Assembly: GCA_016191985.1 (NCBI GenBank)
Contig: JACPVB010000107.1
Location: forward strand, 1-20,565
Origin: Chloroflexota bacterium
GTDB taxonomy: Bacteria > Chloroflexota > Anaerolineae > Anaerolineales > Villigracilaceae
Length of the DNA: 20,565 nucleotides
Direction of reading: 5' to 3'
Shown piece after piece: positions 5,703 to 12,335 of this stretch (position 1 is its first letter; the number at the start of each line of letters is the position of its first letter). The position numbers were made by a program, and so were the translations under genes. The notes under the pieces are model-generated. The model searched no databases. It was not told the DNA's origin and saw only the letters and a list, made by a program, of their open reading frames with translations.

Positions 5703-8147
5703 TTATTCTGCCGCGCCGTATAGCCGCCTGTAAACGATGTGGATTTCATAAATATTGCGGATGTAATTGCGAGTCTCTTCAAAGCGGACGGATTCAAGGA
5801 ACAGGTCGGGGTCGTCTCCGGAAAGGTTTTTCCATTCCAACGCGTTGCCCGGTCCGCCGTTGTATGCGGCGAGCGCGGCGTACAGGTCCCCACCGAAGAG
5901 ACGCAGATTGTTGGCGAGATAATGTGTGCCAAACATAACACTTACATAAGGGCGGTATAGATCGTTGTCTGTGTAATTGGGCGGCTGTCCAAGTTCGGAT
6001 GCGATCTGTGCCCCGGTGGCAGGGACAATTTGCATCAACCCGTGTGCGCCCGCACTTGAGCTGACAAACCCTTCAAAAAGACTCTCCTGCCGAATGACGC
6101 TGAACGTGAACAGGGGATCAAACCCGTTTTTTTGTGATTCGGGAAGGATCAACTCGGAATAATACAACCCGTATCGAATGCGGCTGAAGTAAGGGGGCGC
6201 CATCATCGATTCGGTATGTTCGTCCAGCCCGGCCAGGGTCAACACCTGGCGCGCTGCAAAAATTGCCGAGCGATACAAGCCGAGTTCCGCCAGGTAATTT
6301 GCCAAACGGTAACTGCCAACCGCATCCTGGCTTGTTTCCAGGTCGGTACGCAAACTTTCAAATTCAAGCCGCGCCTTTTCGTACAAACCCAAATCCCAAT
6401 ACTCTTTCCCGCGAATTACCCGCACATCCGAGCCGAGCGGCCCCAGTCCGTTCAAATCTGTATCGGGTGTGAGGTTGAAGGTCAGTCGGATCCATGCGTC
6501 TGCATCGTTTCGTTCGGTGGCCAGGTCGGGCGTGTAGTTGGCTGATTTTGGCGGAGCAAAGGGCGCGCGTTCCATCAACATATCGCGGGCGCGTTCACTG
6601 TAATAACCGCCTGAGTCGAGGTTTTGTCCCGCACGCCAGGCATTCAACGCGGCTTCGTTATCCCCAAGAATTTGCTGGGTCTTTCCGATCCATAAATTGG
6701 CGCGTGCCTGGTCTGTGGCTGAAAGGGACAGGGCAAGGCTGCGGTTGAACGCATCCAACGCCGAGGAGAAATTTCCCTGGCGGTAATAAATGATCCCCAT
6801 CAAAAACACCGCATTGGAGGATTGCGCCGTGCCGGGATATTCATTTGCAACCCGCGCCCAGGTTTCCACGGCCCTGTCGTATTGCGCGTCACGCTCGTAG
6901 ATGCGCGCCGCGCTCATTAAATAATCGGTGGTAAGCGTGGTATTTGGAACGATGGAAACAAATTCCAAAAGAGTTTCCGCCGCCCGGGTGTAATCTCCAT
7001 TTTGCGACCATTCGATGAAGGCCTTTTCTCCCCAGGCGTCGCCCCAATTGGGGTGGTTGGGATAATTCGCAATGAAGGTTTCATAATCCAACAGGGCTTC
7101 ATCGTAAAAACTTAAATTGCGGCGTGATTGCGCGCGGTAATAATAGGCCGTCCCGTCGTGGTCGGCTGGGTTCGATTCGAGATACCGGTCGAATGCGGCG
7201 ATGGCGACCACGTATTGTTCAGCAAAAAAATCCACCAATCCACGGTCCAACTCGCCGACGGTACCGCCCGCATCCAAAAGTGCCACAAGGCTGAGATAGG
7301 AATAGTAGGAGAGCGGATAATTTTCCACGGCCAGGCGGAACTTTTCCAACGCCGCTTCATTCTGACCTTGGGCCTGATTCACCAACCCAGACTCATACAA
7401 CACCTGAGCCTTGATGTAATCGTTCGGCGCGCGCGCTGTGATGCCATCATACAATGCCAGTGCAGAGTCGTAATCTCCCATTTGCATATTCGTGGATGCG
7501 GCTTTCAGGTCCAGCGTAATGTCATCTCCGAGGGAGGGAGCTTGAATCGCGGCGGTGTAGGCATCCAATGCCGCGGAATAACTTCTGGCGTTGTACAGCG
7601 CATCGCCGCGCAATTCCTGCACGTAGGCATCCAAATACCCGGGGCGCAGGGTAAGATAAGTCTGCCAGGAATCTGCGGCAGCGGGATAATTTTCCAAGCG
7701 GTAGTGGACCAGCCCTTGCAGGAAATACGCCCTGCCCAGATACGGAGAATCGGGAAATTCATTGATCAGAGCTTGCAAGGCAGTGAGAGTTTCGTTGTAC
7801 CGTCCGCTCTCAAAAAAGATGCGCGCCTCCCCCAATTTGGCAGATGCGCGTAATAATGGATCGGGCGAATCTTGAAGCACGATCTGATATTGCTGAAACG
7901 CGCTATCGTAGTCGCCGTTGAATAAGGCCTTGTCGCCTACGCTGACACGGGCGGTGACTGGCGGGGTTGGCGTGATGGTTGGGGTAAAGGTCGCTTCAGG
8001 AGTGGGGGATGGGCTTGGGGTCAACGTCCAGCCCGGAGGGATGACGGGAAGGTCCGGGAGGATGGAACAGGCCGTTATCGCAGTGACAAGCCAAAGTCCA
8101 AGAATGAGGCGGGGTACTGAGCGCGTTGAAGGGCGAAAAGTCTTCAT
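5703..8147 (-). CDS. Lipoprotein soluble lytic transglycosylase (Slt type) with long TPR region
   Basis: An 814-residue wall-cutting enzyme candidate. The N-terminus has a lipoprotein signal ending ITAC, so Cys27 is the predicted lipidated residue. A Thr/Pro-rich linker (about 39-62) follows, then many tetratricopeptide-like repeats (about 65-620) such as YLGRAYFLQGLVHYRLENY. The C-terminal SLT domain (about 670-805) carries SVIRQESLF with catalytic Glu688. It also has GAHGLMQIVPATG, the substrate-binding LAAYNGGPGNA, and a final FEETRNYIRNIYE. This is the GEWL-fold domain that cleaves the MurNAc-GlcNAc bond to give anhydromuropeptides. The helical superhelix parallels the E. coli Slt70 U-domain. 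An upstream ATG at 8186 is possible, but it would lie at the -35. The start at 8147 fits both the signal peptide and the promoter, and no ribosome-binding site is seen. Long TPR arrays could also bind partner proteins. Confidence 0.93.
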   Translation of the reverse strand: MKTFRPSTRSVPRLILGLWLVTAITACSILPDLPVIPPGWTLTPSPSPTPEATFTPTITPTPPVTARVSVGDKALFNGDYDSAFQQYQIVLQDSPDPLLRASAKLGEARIFFESGRYNETLTALQALINEFPDSPYLGRAYFLQGLVHYRLENYPAAADSWQTYLTLRPGYLDAYVQELRGDALYNARSYSAALDAYTAAIQAPSLGDDITLDLKAASTNMQMGDYDSALALYDGITARAPNDYIKAQVLYESGLVNQAQGQNEAALEKFRLAVENYPLSYYSYLSLVALLDAGGTVGELDRGLVDFFAEQYVVAIAAFDRYLESNPADHDGTAYYYRAQSRRNLSFYDEALLDYETFIANYPNHPNWGDAWGEKAFIEWSQNGDYTRAAETLLEFVSIVPNTTLTTDYLMSAARIYERDAQYDRAVETWARVANEYPGTAQSSNAVFLMGIIYYRQGNFSSALDAFNRSLALSLSATDQARANLWIGKTQQILGDNEAALNAWRAGQNLDSGGYYSERARDMLMERAPFAPPKSANYTPDLATERNDADAWIRLTFNLTPDTDLNGLGPLGSDVRVIRGKEYWDLGLYEKARLEFESLRTDLETSQDAVGSYRLANYLAELGLYRSAIFAARQVLTLAGLDEHTESMMAPPYFSRIRYGLYYSELILPESQKNGFDPLFTFSVIRQESLFEGFVSSSAGAHGLMQIVPATGAQIASELGQPPNYTDNDLYRPYVSVMFGTHYLANNLRLFGGDLYAALAAYNGGPGNALEWKNLSGDDPDLFLESVRFEETRNYIRNIYEIHIVYRRLYGAAE

Positions 8148-8153
8148 TCCGTT

Positions 8154-8182
8154 TTTATACTGGTAAAAGACGGGAGCGTCAA
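8154..8182 (-). promoter_or_regulatory. Promoter of the lytic transglycosylase gene, predicted leaderless
   Basis: Read on the minus strand, TTGACG (8182-8177) and TATAAA (8159-8154) are spaced by exactly 17 bp. Only six bases (AACGGA) separate the -10 from the ATG at 8147, so the predicted transcription start coincides with the start codon. This is the best of several leaderless candidates in the window because both hexamers are good. Confidence 0.65.
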
Positions 8183-8188
8183 GCAAGG

Positions 8189-8217
8189 TTGTATTCGAGT
8201 TGTGTGTGAACTATAAT
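8189..8217 (+). promoter_or_regulatory. Promoter of the PotD-like lipoprotein gene
   Basis: TTGTAT (8189-8194) and a perfect TATAAT (8212-8217) have a 17-bp spacer. Predicted transcription starts near 8224, giving a leader of about 30 nt with AGAGGA (8245-8250) just before the ATG at 8254. Its -35 lies only six bases from the -35 of the opposite promoter, so the two promoters are back to back. Confidence 0.65.
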
Positions 8218-8253
8218 CGCCCTGCAAGTTTATTAAAAATAAATAGAGGAAGA

Positions 8254-9402
8254 ATGAACAAACAGAACAAAATTTATCGGTTGGCTCGGTTGATTTTGGT
8301 TGCCTTTATATCCTTTAGCGTTGCGGGCTGTGCGGCGGGAGGCAATGTGTCATCCACTGAACAGGTCACATCCAGCGGATTTGTTTGCCCGGAACCAAAC
8401 CCGCGCGTGGAATTTGAAAGCAAGGAGATCAACATCTTCACCTGGACCGAGTATGTGCCAGCCGACATCATTGATTGTTTCGGCCTTGTCTACGGCGTGG
8501 ATGTGAACGTGGATTATTTTTCATCCAATGAGGAGCTGTACACAAAAATGTCATTTGGTGAAAGCGTGAATCCCTACGACGTGGTGCACCCCAGCGATTA
8601 CATGATCAGCGTTTTGATGCGTGAGGGACTTTTGCAGGAACTGGACGCAAGCAAACTGCCAAACAGTAAAAATTTGGACACGGGCCTGGTGAGCGCATAT
8701 GGCGATGCGGTGAATTATGTCGTGCCGTACCAAATGGGGACTCAGGCCATCGTGTACAACAGCGAGACGGTGGAAAATCCGCCGAAATCCTGGGCGGATT
8801 TGTGGAACTCTGAATATGAAGGTCGCATTGTGGCAGTGGATGATAACCGCGTTGTGATCGGTGCAGCCTTGCTTACGCTTGGCTATGATGTGAACACAAC
8901 CGACGAGGCTCAACTGGCGGAAGCCAAACAAAAACTGATCGAGTTGATGCCGAACATCCGTGTCTTCGACAGCGACAGCCCGAAGACCCCGCTCCTCGCG
9001 GGCGATGTTGACCTTGGTATTGTCTGGAACGGCGAAGCATTTTTGGCGCAGCAGGAAAACCCTGCCTTTGAATATGTTTTTCCAGAGGAAGGCTCGATCA
9101 TTTTCTACGATGGCATGGGGATTCCAGAAAAGGCCCCGCACCCCGACGCCAGTTATGCCTGGTTCAATTATTTGATGCAGGGCGACGTGTTCTGGCTGAC
9201 GCTCGTGGATTACCCCTACACCAACCCGAACTCCGCCGCGCTGGAATACGCGAAGGCAAATCAAACCGATGTGTACGATGCCTATATGTCCTCCACCATC
9301 ACAAACACTCCCGCGGAGATGTTTGCAAAAGGACATGAAGTAAAAGACCTTGGTGCGGCGCTCTCGCTGTATGATGAAATTTGGACCGAAATAAAACAAT
9401 AG
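8254..9402 (+). CDS. PotD-like spermidine/putrescine-type substrate-binding lipoprotein
   Basis: A 382-residue extracytoplasmic solute-binding protein. The signal peptide ends in a lipobox (VAGC, lipid-modified Cys26). The mature part begins with the polyamine-binding-family pattern INIFTWTEYVPADIIDCF. It continues with YDVVHPSDYMISVLMREG, VPYQMGTQAIVYNSE, SWADLWNSEYEGRI and VWNGEAFLA, all characteristic of PotD/PotF-like proteins. The ligand is probably a polyamine, but related proteins bind other small cations or thiamine-like compounds, and I cannot assign the binding residues. I moved the start to the ATG at 8254, behind AGAGGA and downstream of a perfect TATAAT; the earlier ATG at 8200 would precede the promoter's -10. 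No permease or ATPase gene is adjacent, so this is an orphan binding protein or its ABC partners are elsewhere. Confidence 0.9.
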   Translation: MNKQNKIYRLARLILVAFISFSVAGCAAGGNVSSTEQVTSSGFVCPEPNPRVEFESKEINIFTWTEYVPADIIDCFGLVYGVDVNVDYFSSNEELYTKMSFGESVNPYDVVHPSDYMISVLMREGLLQELDASKLPNSKNLDTGLVSAYGDAVNYVVPYQMGTQAIVYNSETVENPPKSWADLWNSEYEGRIVAVDDNRVVIGAALLTLGYDVNTTDEAQLAEAKQKLIELMPNIRVFDSDSPKTPLLAGDVDLGIVWNGEAFLAQQENPAFEYVFPEEGSIIFYDGMGIPEKAPHPDASYAWFNYLMQGDVFWLTLVDYPYTNPNSAALEYAKANQTDVYDAYMSSTITNTPAEMFAKGHEVKDLGAALSLYDEIWTEIKQ

Positions 9403-9411
9403 GTAAAGATC

Positions 9412-9452
9412 CGAGTGACGATCACGTGCTCCGTGAATTCCCTTGTCACTCG
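9412..9452. repeat. Inverted repeat CGAGTGAC/GTCACTCG between PotD-like and aldolase genes
   Basis: Eight-base perfect arms (9412-9419, 9445-9452) enclose a smaller TCACG-TGCTC-CGTGA stem. The structure starts 10 bases after the stop of the binding protein and ends 15 bases before the aldolase start. With no T-run it may be a weak terminator, an RNA structure controlling the aldolase start, or a repeat. Confidence 0.55.
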
Positions 9453-9467
9453 TATGAATTGGAATTC

Positions 9468-10136
9468 ATGTTAAATTTTCCCACAACCCTAACCGAAACT
9501 GAAATGCGCCATGCGATTGTCGAATGTGGGCGCAGCGCTTACGAACGCCGCTTGATGACCTCGAACGATGGCAACATTTCCATACGCATGGAGAATGGAT
9601 ATATTCTCATCACGCCTTCCGGTATTTCAAAAGGACGTCTGCAAACCGACGACATGCTGGTTGTTGACCTGGATGGCAATGTCATCTCCGCCCGGCCAGA
9701 CCGCAAGCCCTCCTCCGAAACGCCCATGCACCTTGAAGTCTACAAGCATCGTGAGGATGTCCATGCGGTGATGCACGCGCATCCTATTTTTGCAACCACG
9801 CTCACCGTTGCTGGCTTGGACTTCCCTTTGGATGTTTTGCCCGAGGTTTTGCTTACGCTGGGCGATGTGCCAATCACGGAATATGCAACGCCCGCATCCC
9901 ACGAAGATGCCGAGGTGATTCGTCCGTTTTTAAAAACACATAACACCATGCTGCTTCGTCAGCACGGCAGCCTTACCTATGGAAAAAATCTTGACGAAGC
10001 CATGATCCATTTGGAACGCATCGAGCATGTTTCTGAAATTTACTGGCGCGCGAGGATGCTCGGCGAAGTAAAACGGGTCCCGCTTGAAGCACAGGCAAAG
10101 TTGATTGCCATTCGTGAAACTAATTTTAAAAGGTAA
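9468..10136 (+). CDS. Class II aldolase (FucA/AraD/Ald2 family), probable DHAP-shunt aldolase
   Basis: A 222-residue zinc-dependent class II aldolase of the L-fuculose-phosphate aldolase fold. Landmarks in order are MTSNDGNISIR, YILITPSGISKGRL, the catalytic acid Glu84 in KPSSETPMHLEVY, zinc ligands His103 and His105 in MHAHPIF, and His166 in RQHGSLTYG. All four catalytic or metal residues of FucA are therefore conserved. MtnA follows after three bases. In Rhodospirillum rubrum and some E. coli such an aldolase-MtnA pair forms the DHAP shunt, splitting 5-methylthioribulose 1-phosphate or 5-deoxyribulose 1-phosphate into DHAP and an aldehyde. Fuculose, ribulose or other sugar phosphates remain possible substrates. 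The frame is open upstream to 9381, but the ATG at 9468 gives FucA length and avoids overlap with the previous gene. Its ribosome-binding site is weak (TTGGAA). Confidence 0.85.
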   Translation: MLNFPTTLTETEMRHAIVECGRSAYERRLMTSNDGNISIRMENGYILITPSGISKGRLQTDDMLVVDLDGNVISARPDRKPSSETPMHLEVYKHREDVHAVMHAHPIFATTLTVAGLDFPLDVLPEVLLTLGDVPITEYATPASHEDAEVIRPFLKTHNTMLLRQHGSLTYGKNLDEAMIHLERIEHVSEIYWRARMLGEVKRVPLEAQAKLIAIRETNFKR

Positions 10137-10139
10137 ACC

Positions 10140-11183
10140 ATGCGAACTGTATTCTGGGAAAACAACGAATTGAAAATGATCGACCAGCGCATTCTGCCCG
10201 GCCGATTTGAAGTCCTCTCGTATCGCGGACATAAAGATGTCGCACACGCGATCACGGATATGGTCGTCCGTGGCGCGCCCGCCATTGGAGCCGCTGCCGC
10301 CTTCGGCCTTGCCCTCGCTGGATTTGAATCCGCCTCCTCCTCGACCTCCGGCCTGCTCGCTGACCTAGGGGCAGCATCCGCCACTTTGAAAGCGGCCCGC
10401 CCCACAGCCGTGAACCTTGCCTGGGCGTTGGATCGCGTAATGCGTACTGCGTATTCCGTAAACAGTTCGGCAGATGACATGCGCGCGGCTGTGTTGAATG
10501 AAGCCCAAAAACTCGCCGATGAGGATGTCGAAATCAATAAACGCATGGCCGAGCATGGCGCAGCGCTCATCAATGACGGCGATACCATCATCCACCACTG
10601 CAACACAGGCGCGCTTGCCACAGTGGATTGGGGGACCGCGCTTGGCGTCATTCGCACCGCGCATGAGCAGGGCAAAAAGATTCATGTCCTTGTAGATGAA
10701 ACCCGTCCACGCTTGCAGGGCGCGCGCCTCACCGCGTGGGAGTTGGAGCAGTACGGGATTCCGTACGAAATCATCAGCGATAACACAGCGGGATATTTCC
10801 TGAAAGCCGGCAAAGTGCAAAAATGTTTTGTCGGCTCAGATCGCACCGCTGCCAATGGCGATGTCGCCAACAAGATCGGCACATACATGCTGGCGCTTGC
10901 GGCATTTGATAACGGCGTTCCCTTTTACCCCGTTGTGCCCACCTCCACGGTTGACCTCTCGCTCGCGCATGGGAATTTAATTCCCATCGAAGAGCGCAAT
11001 CCGCAGGAAGTGCTTGGCCTGGAGTTTGAAGGTCAGCGTGTCGCGCCGAAAAATGCAAAAGCACGCAATATCGCTTTTGATGTCACGCCGAATAGACTTG
11101 TTACAGGGATCGTCACGGAAAATGGTGTGGCCTATCCGCCGTTTGAAGCAAGTTTAAAAAAATTAGTTGAAAATAAACCCTAG
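10140..11183 (+). CDS. mtnA: MtnA-type 5-methylthioribose-1-phosphate isomerase
   Basis: A 347-residue isomerase of the MtnA/eIF2B-alpha family that converts 5-methylthioribose 1-phosphate to the ribulose 1-phosphate. Conserved segments are MVVRGAPAIGAAAAFG (sugar-phosphate loop, Arg44), RPTAVNLAWALDRV, ILHHCNTG-like IIHHCNTGALAT with catalytic Cys154, and DETRPRLQGARLTAWEL. The acid FVGSDRTAANGDVANKIGT carries catalytic Asp234. Most MtnA proteins read VGADR at this point; here it is VGSDR, a small change outside the catalytic Asp. The ATG has AAAAGG six bases upstream, inside the end of the aldolase gene. With an aldolase upstream instead of MtnB, MtnC or MtnD, the context fits the DHAP shunt rather than the full methionine salvage route. 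Deoxyribose-phosphate isomerase activity (DrdI-like) is an alternative. Confidence 0.92.
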   Translation: MRTVFWENNELKMIDQRILPGRFEVLSYRGHKDVAHAITDMVVRGAPAIGAAAAFGLALAGFESASSSTSGLLADLGAASATLKAARPTAVNLAWALDRVMRTAYSVNSSADDMRAAVLNEAQKLADEDVEINKRMAEHGAALINDGDTIIHHCNTGALATVDWGTALGVIRTAHEQGKKIHVLVDETRPRLQGARLTAWELEQYGIPYEIISDNTAGYFLKAGKVQKCFVGSDRTAANGDVANKIGTYMLALAAFDNGVPFYPVVPTSTVDLSLAHGNLIPIEERNPQEVLGLEFEGQRVAPKNAKARNIAFDVTPNRLVTGIVTENGVAYPPFEASLKKLVENKP

Positions 11184-11203
11184 AAAATTGCCAGCTCAAA
11201 AAC

Positions 11204-11232
11204 TTTACATTCACAAAACCCCGTGATAAACT
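11204..11232 (+). promoter_or_regulatory. Promoter before the adenosine kinase gene
   Basis: TTTACA (11204-11209) and TAAACT (11227-11232) have a 17-bp spacer with an extended -10 TGA immediately before the -10. The predicted leader of about 60 nt contains the hairpin at 11252-11277 and AAGGAA before the ATG at 11299. The kinase and ahcY may therefore be transcribed independently of the aldolase-mtnA pair. Confidence 0.5.
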
Positions 11233-11251
11233 TTTGTCCGCTTGATTAATC

Positions 11252-11277
11252 ATGGCGCACTCGCAGGAGTGCGCCAT
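11252..11277 (+). other. 11-bp perfect hairpin in the adenosine kinase leader
   Basis: ATGGCGCACTC and GAGTGCGCCAT pair perfectly around a GCAG loop, 11 bases before the AAGGAA ribosome-binding site. No T-run follows, so termination is unlikely. It could be a leader RNA stem protecting the transcript, a protein-binding palindrome or another intergenic repeat. Confidence 0.65.
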
Positions 11278-11298
11278 TTACTGCGACAAGGAATAAAT

Positions 11299-12255
11299 AT
11301 GGATATTCTTCTTACTGGCTCAGTTGCATACGATTACCTGATGACCTTCCCCGGTCAATTCAAGGAACATATTCTTCCTGAGCGTTTGGCTTCCATCAGC
11401 CTGTCGTTCCTCGTGGACGGTATGTCCAAACAGCGCGGCGGCATCGCTCCGAACATTGCCTACACCATGGCCCTGCTCGGACAGAAACCACGCGTGATGG
11501 CAACCGTCGGCGAAGATTTCGGCGACTATCGCACCTGGTTGGATTCAAAAGGTGTGGACACTTCGCTAATGTACGTTGTGCCCGGCGTTTTTACCGCCTC
11601 GTTCTTTGCCACGACCGATACTGAATCTGCTCAAATTGCCTCTTTCTACCCTGGGGCAATGGCACATTCCGCCTCCCAATCCATCAAAGGACTCGATAAA
11701 AAACCAGACCTCGTCATCGTTTCACCCAGCGCGCCGGATGCAATGATGAAGTTTCCCGCCGAATGCCGTGAATTGGGCATCAAATATTTATACGACCCAA
11801 GCCAGCAGGTATTGCGACTCGAAGGCAATGAATTGGCTCGCGATATGGAAGGGGCGCACTTCCTGTTTTGTAACGATTATGAATTCGGTCTGATCTCCAA
11901 AAAAACAGGCTGGAGTTTGGACCAGATCCTTGAGCATGTGAAAGTTTTGGTGATCACACGCGGCAAGGATGGCGCCGATCTATATGCAGGCAGCGATACC
12001 GTTCACATTCCCACCGTTCCTGAGGACCAAATTGTCGACCCGACCGGTGTGGGGGATGCGTTCCGCGGCGGCTTCCTGGCTGGTTATTCCCATGACTTCG
12101 ACTGGAAATTGTGCGGCGAGATCGGTTCACTTTCTGCGGTATATTGTCTCGAACAGCGCGGTACGCAGAATCATTCCTACACCAAGGAAGAATTTGTCGA
12201 ACGGTTCCGCAAGCATTTTGATGATGACGGCAAGCTGGATGTATTACTGAAGTAG
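11299..12255 (+). CDS. Adenosine kinase (PfkB family, AdoK type)
   Basis: A 318-residue PfkB-family kinase that closely follows the mycobacterial AdoK pattern as I recall it. Matching segments are TGSVAYDYLMTFPGQF, ASISLSFLVD, QRGGIAPNIAYTMALLG (PfkB signature 1), QIASFYPGAM, YDPSQQVLRL and FCNDYEFGLISKKTGWS. The second signature is DPTGVGDAFRGGFLAG with the catalytic base Asp253. It should phosphorylate adenosine to AMP with ATP, removing the adenosine released by the adenosylhomocysteinase encoded 80 bp downstream. This drives the hydrolysis forward. An earlier in-frame ATG at 11242 is rejected because the extra 19 residues run through the leader hairpin and the family starts at MDILLTGS. 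AAGGAA is correctly placed for 11299. A ribose or deoxyribose kinase role is possible but less likely given these motifs. Confidence 0.9.
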   Translation: MDILLTGSVAYDYLMTFPGQFKEHILPERLASISLSFLVDGMSKQRGGIAPNIAYTMALLGQKPRVMATVGEDFGDYRTWLDSKGVDTSLMYVVPGVFTASFFATTDTESAQIASFYPGAMAHSASQSIKGLDKKPDLVIVSPSAPDAMMKFPAECRELGIKYLYDPSQQVLRLEGNELARDMEGAHFLFCNDYEFGLISKKTGWSLDQILEHVKVLVITRGKDGADLYAGSDTVHIPTVPEDQIVDPTGVGDAFRGGFLAGYSHDFDWKLCGEIGSLSAVYCLEQRGTQNHSYTKEEFVERFRKHFDDDGKLDVLLK

Positions 12256-12259
12256 ACCC

Positions 12260-12311
12260 TATGGAGTTCGCCAGCTTGCTGGCGGTGTGGAGCAAGCTCC
12301 ACAATTCCATA
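12260..12311. repeat. Double-hairpin repeat with AGCTTGCT apices (copy B)
   Basis: Outer arms TATGGAGTT (12260-12268) and AATTCCATA (12303-12311) pair with one mismatch. They enclose CGCCAGCTTGCTGGCG (12269-12284) and TGTGGAGCAAGCTCCACA (12286-12303). The apex AGCTTGCT (or its complement AGCAAGCT) is shared with copy A at 4051-4121, while the lower stem bases differ and still pair. It lies entirely between the kinase stop and the ahcY ribosome-binding site. Confidence 0.8.
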
Positions 12312-12335
12312 TTGATATAACTAAAGGAGCAATAA

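Noticed and set aside
7128..7853. 241-codon plus-strand frame inside the lytic transglycosylase gene
   Set aside because: Antisense shadow of the TPR repeats; no ribosome-binding site or recognisable motif.
8200..8253. Upstream ATG at 8200 as start of the PotD-like protein
   Set aside because: It would precede the perfect TATAAT at 8212-8217 and adds a polar stretch before the signal peptide.
8551..9399. 282-codon open frame on the minus strand opposite the PotD-like gene
   Set aside because: Composition is His/Val/Arg-rich without domain signs, and the plus strand clearly encodes a solute-binding protein with a promoter and ribosome-binding site.
11252..11277. Hairpin read as an intrinsic terminator of mtnA
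   Set aside because: No T-run follows on either strand and a better promoter lies upstream of it, so it falls in the kinase leader.
12256..12335. SAH riboswitch before ahcY
   Set aside because: The leader is fully occupied by the double-hairpin repeat and a ribosome-binding site; the conserved SAH-aptamer core is not visible.
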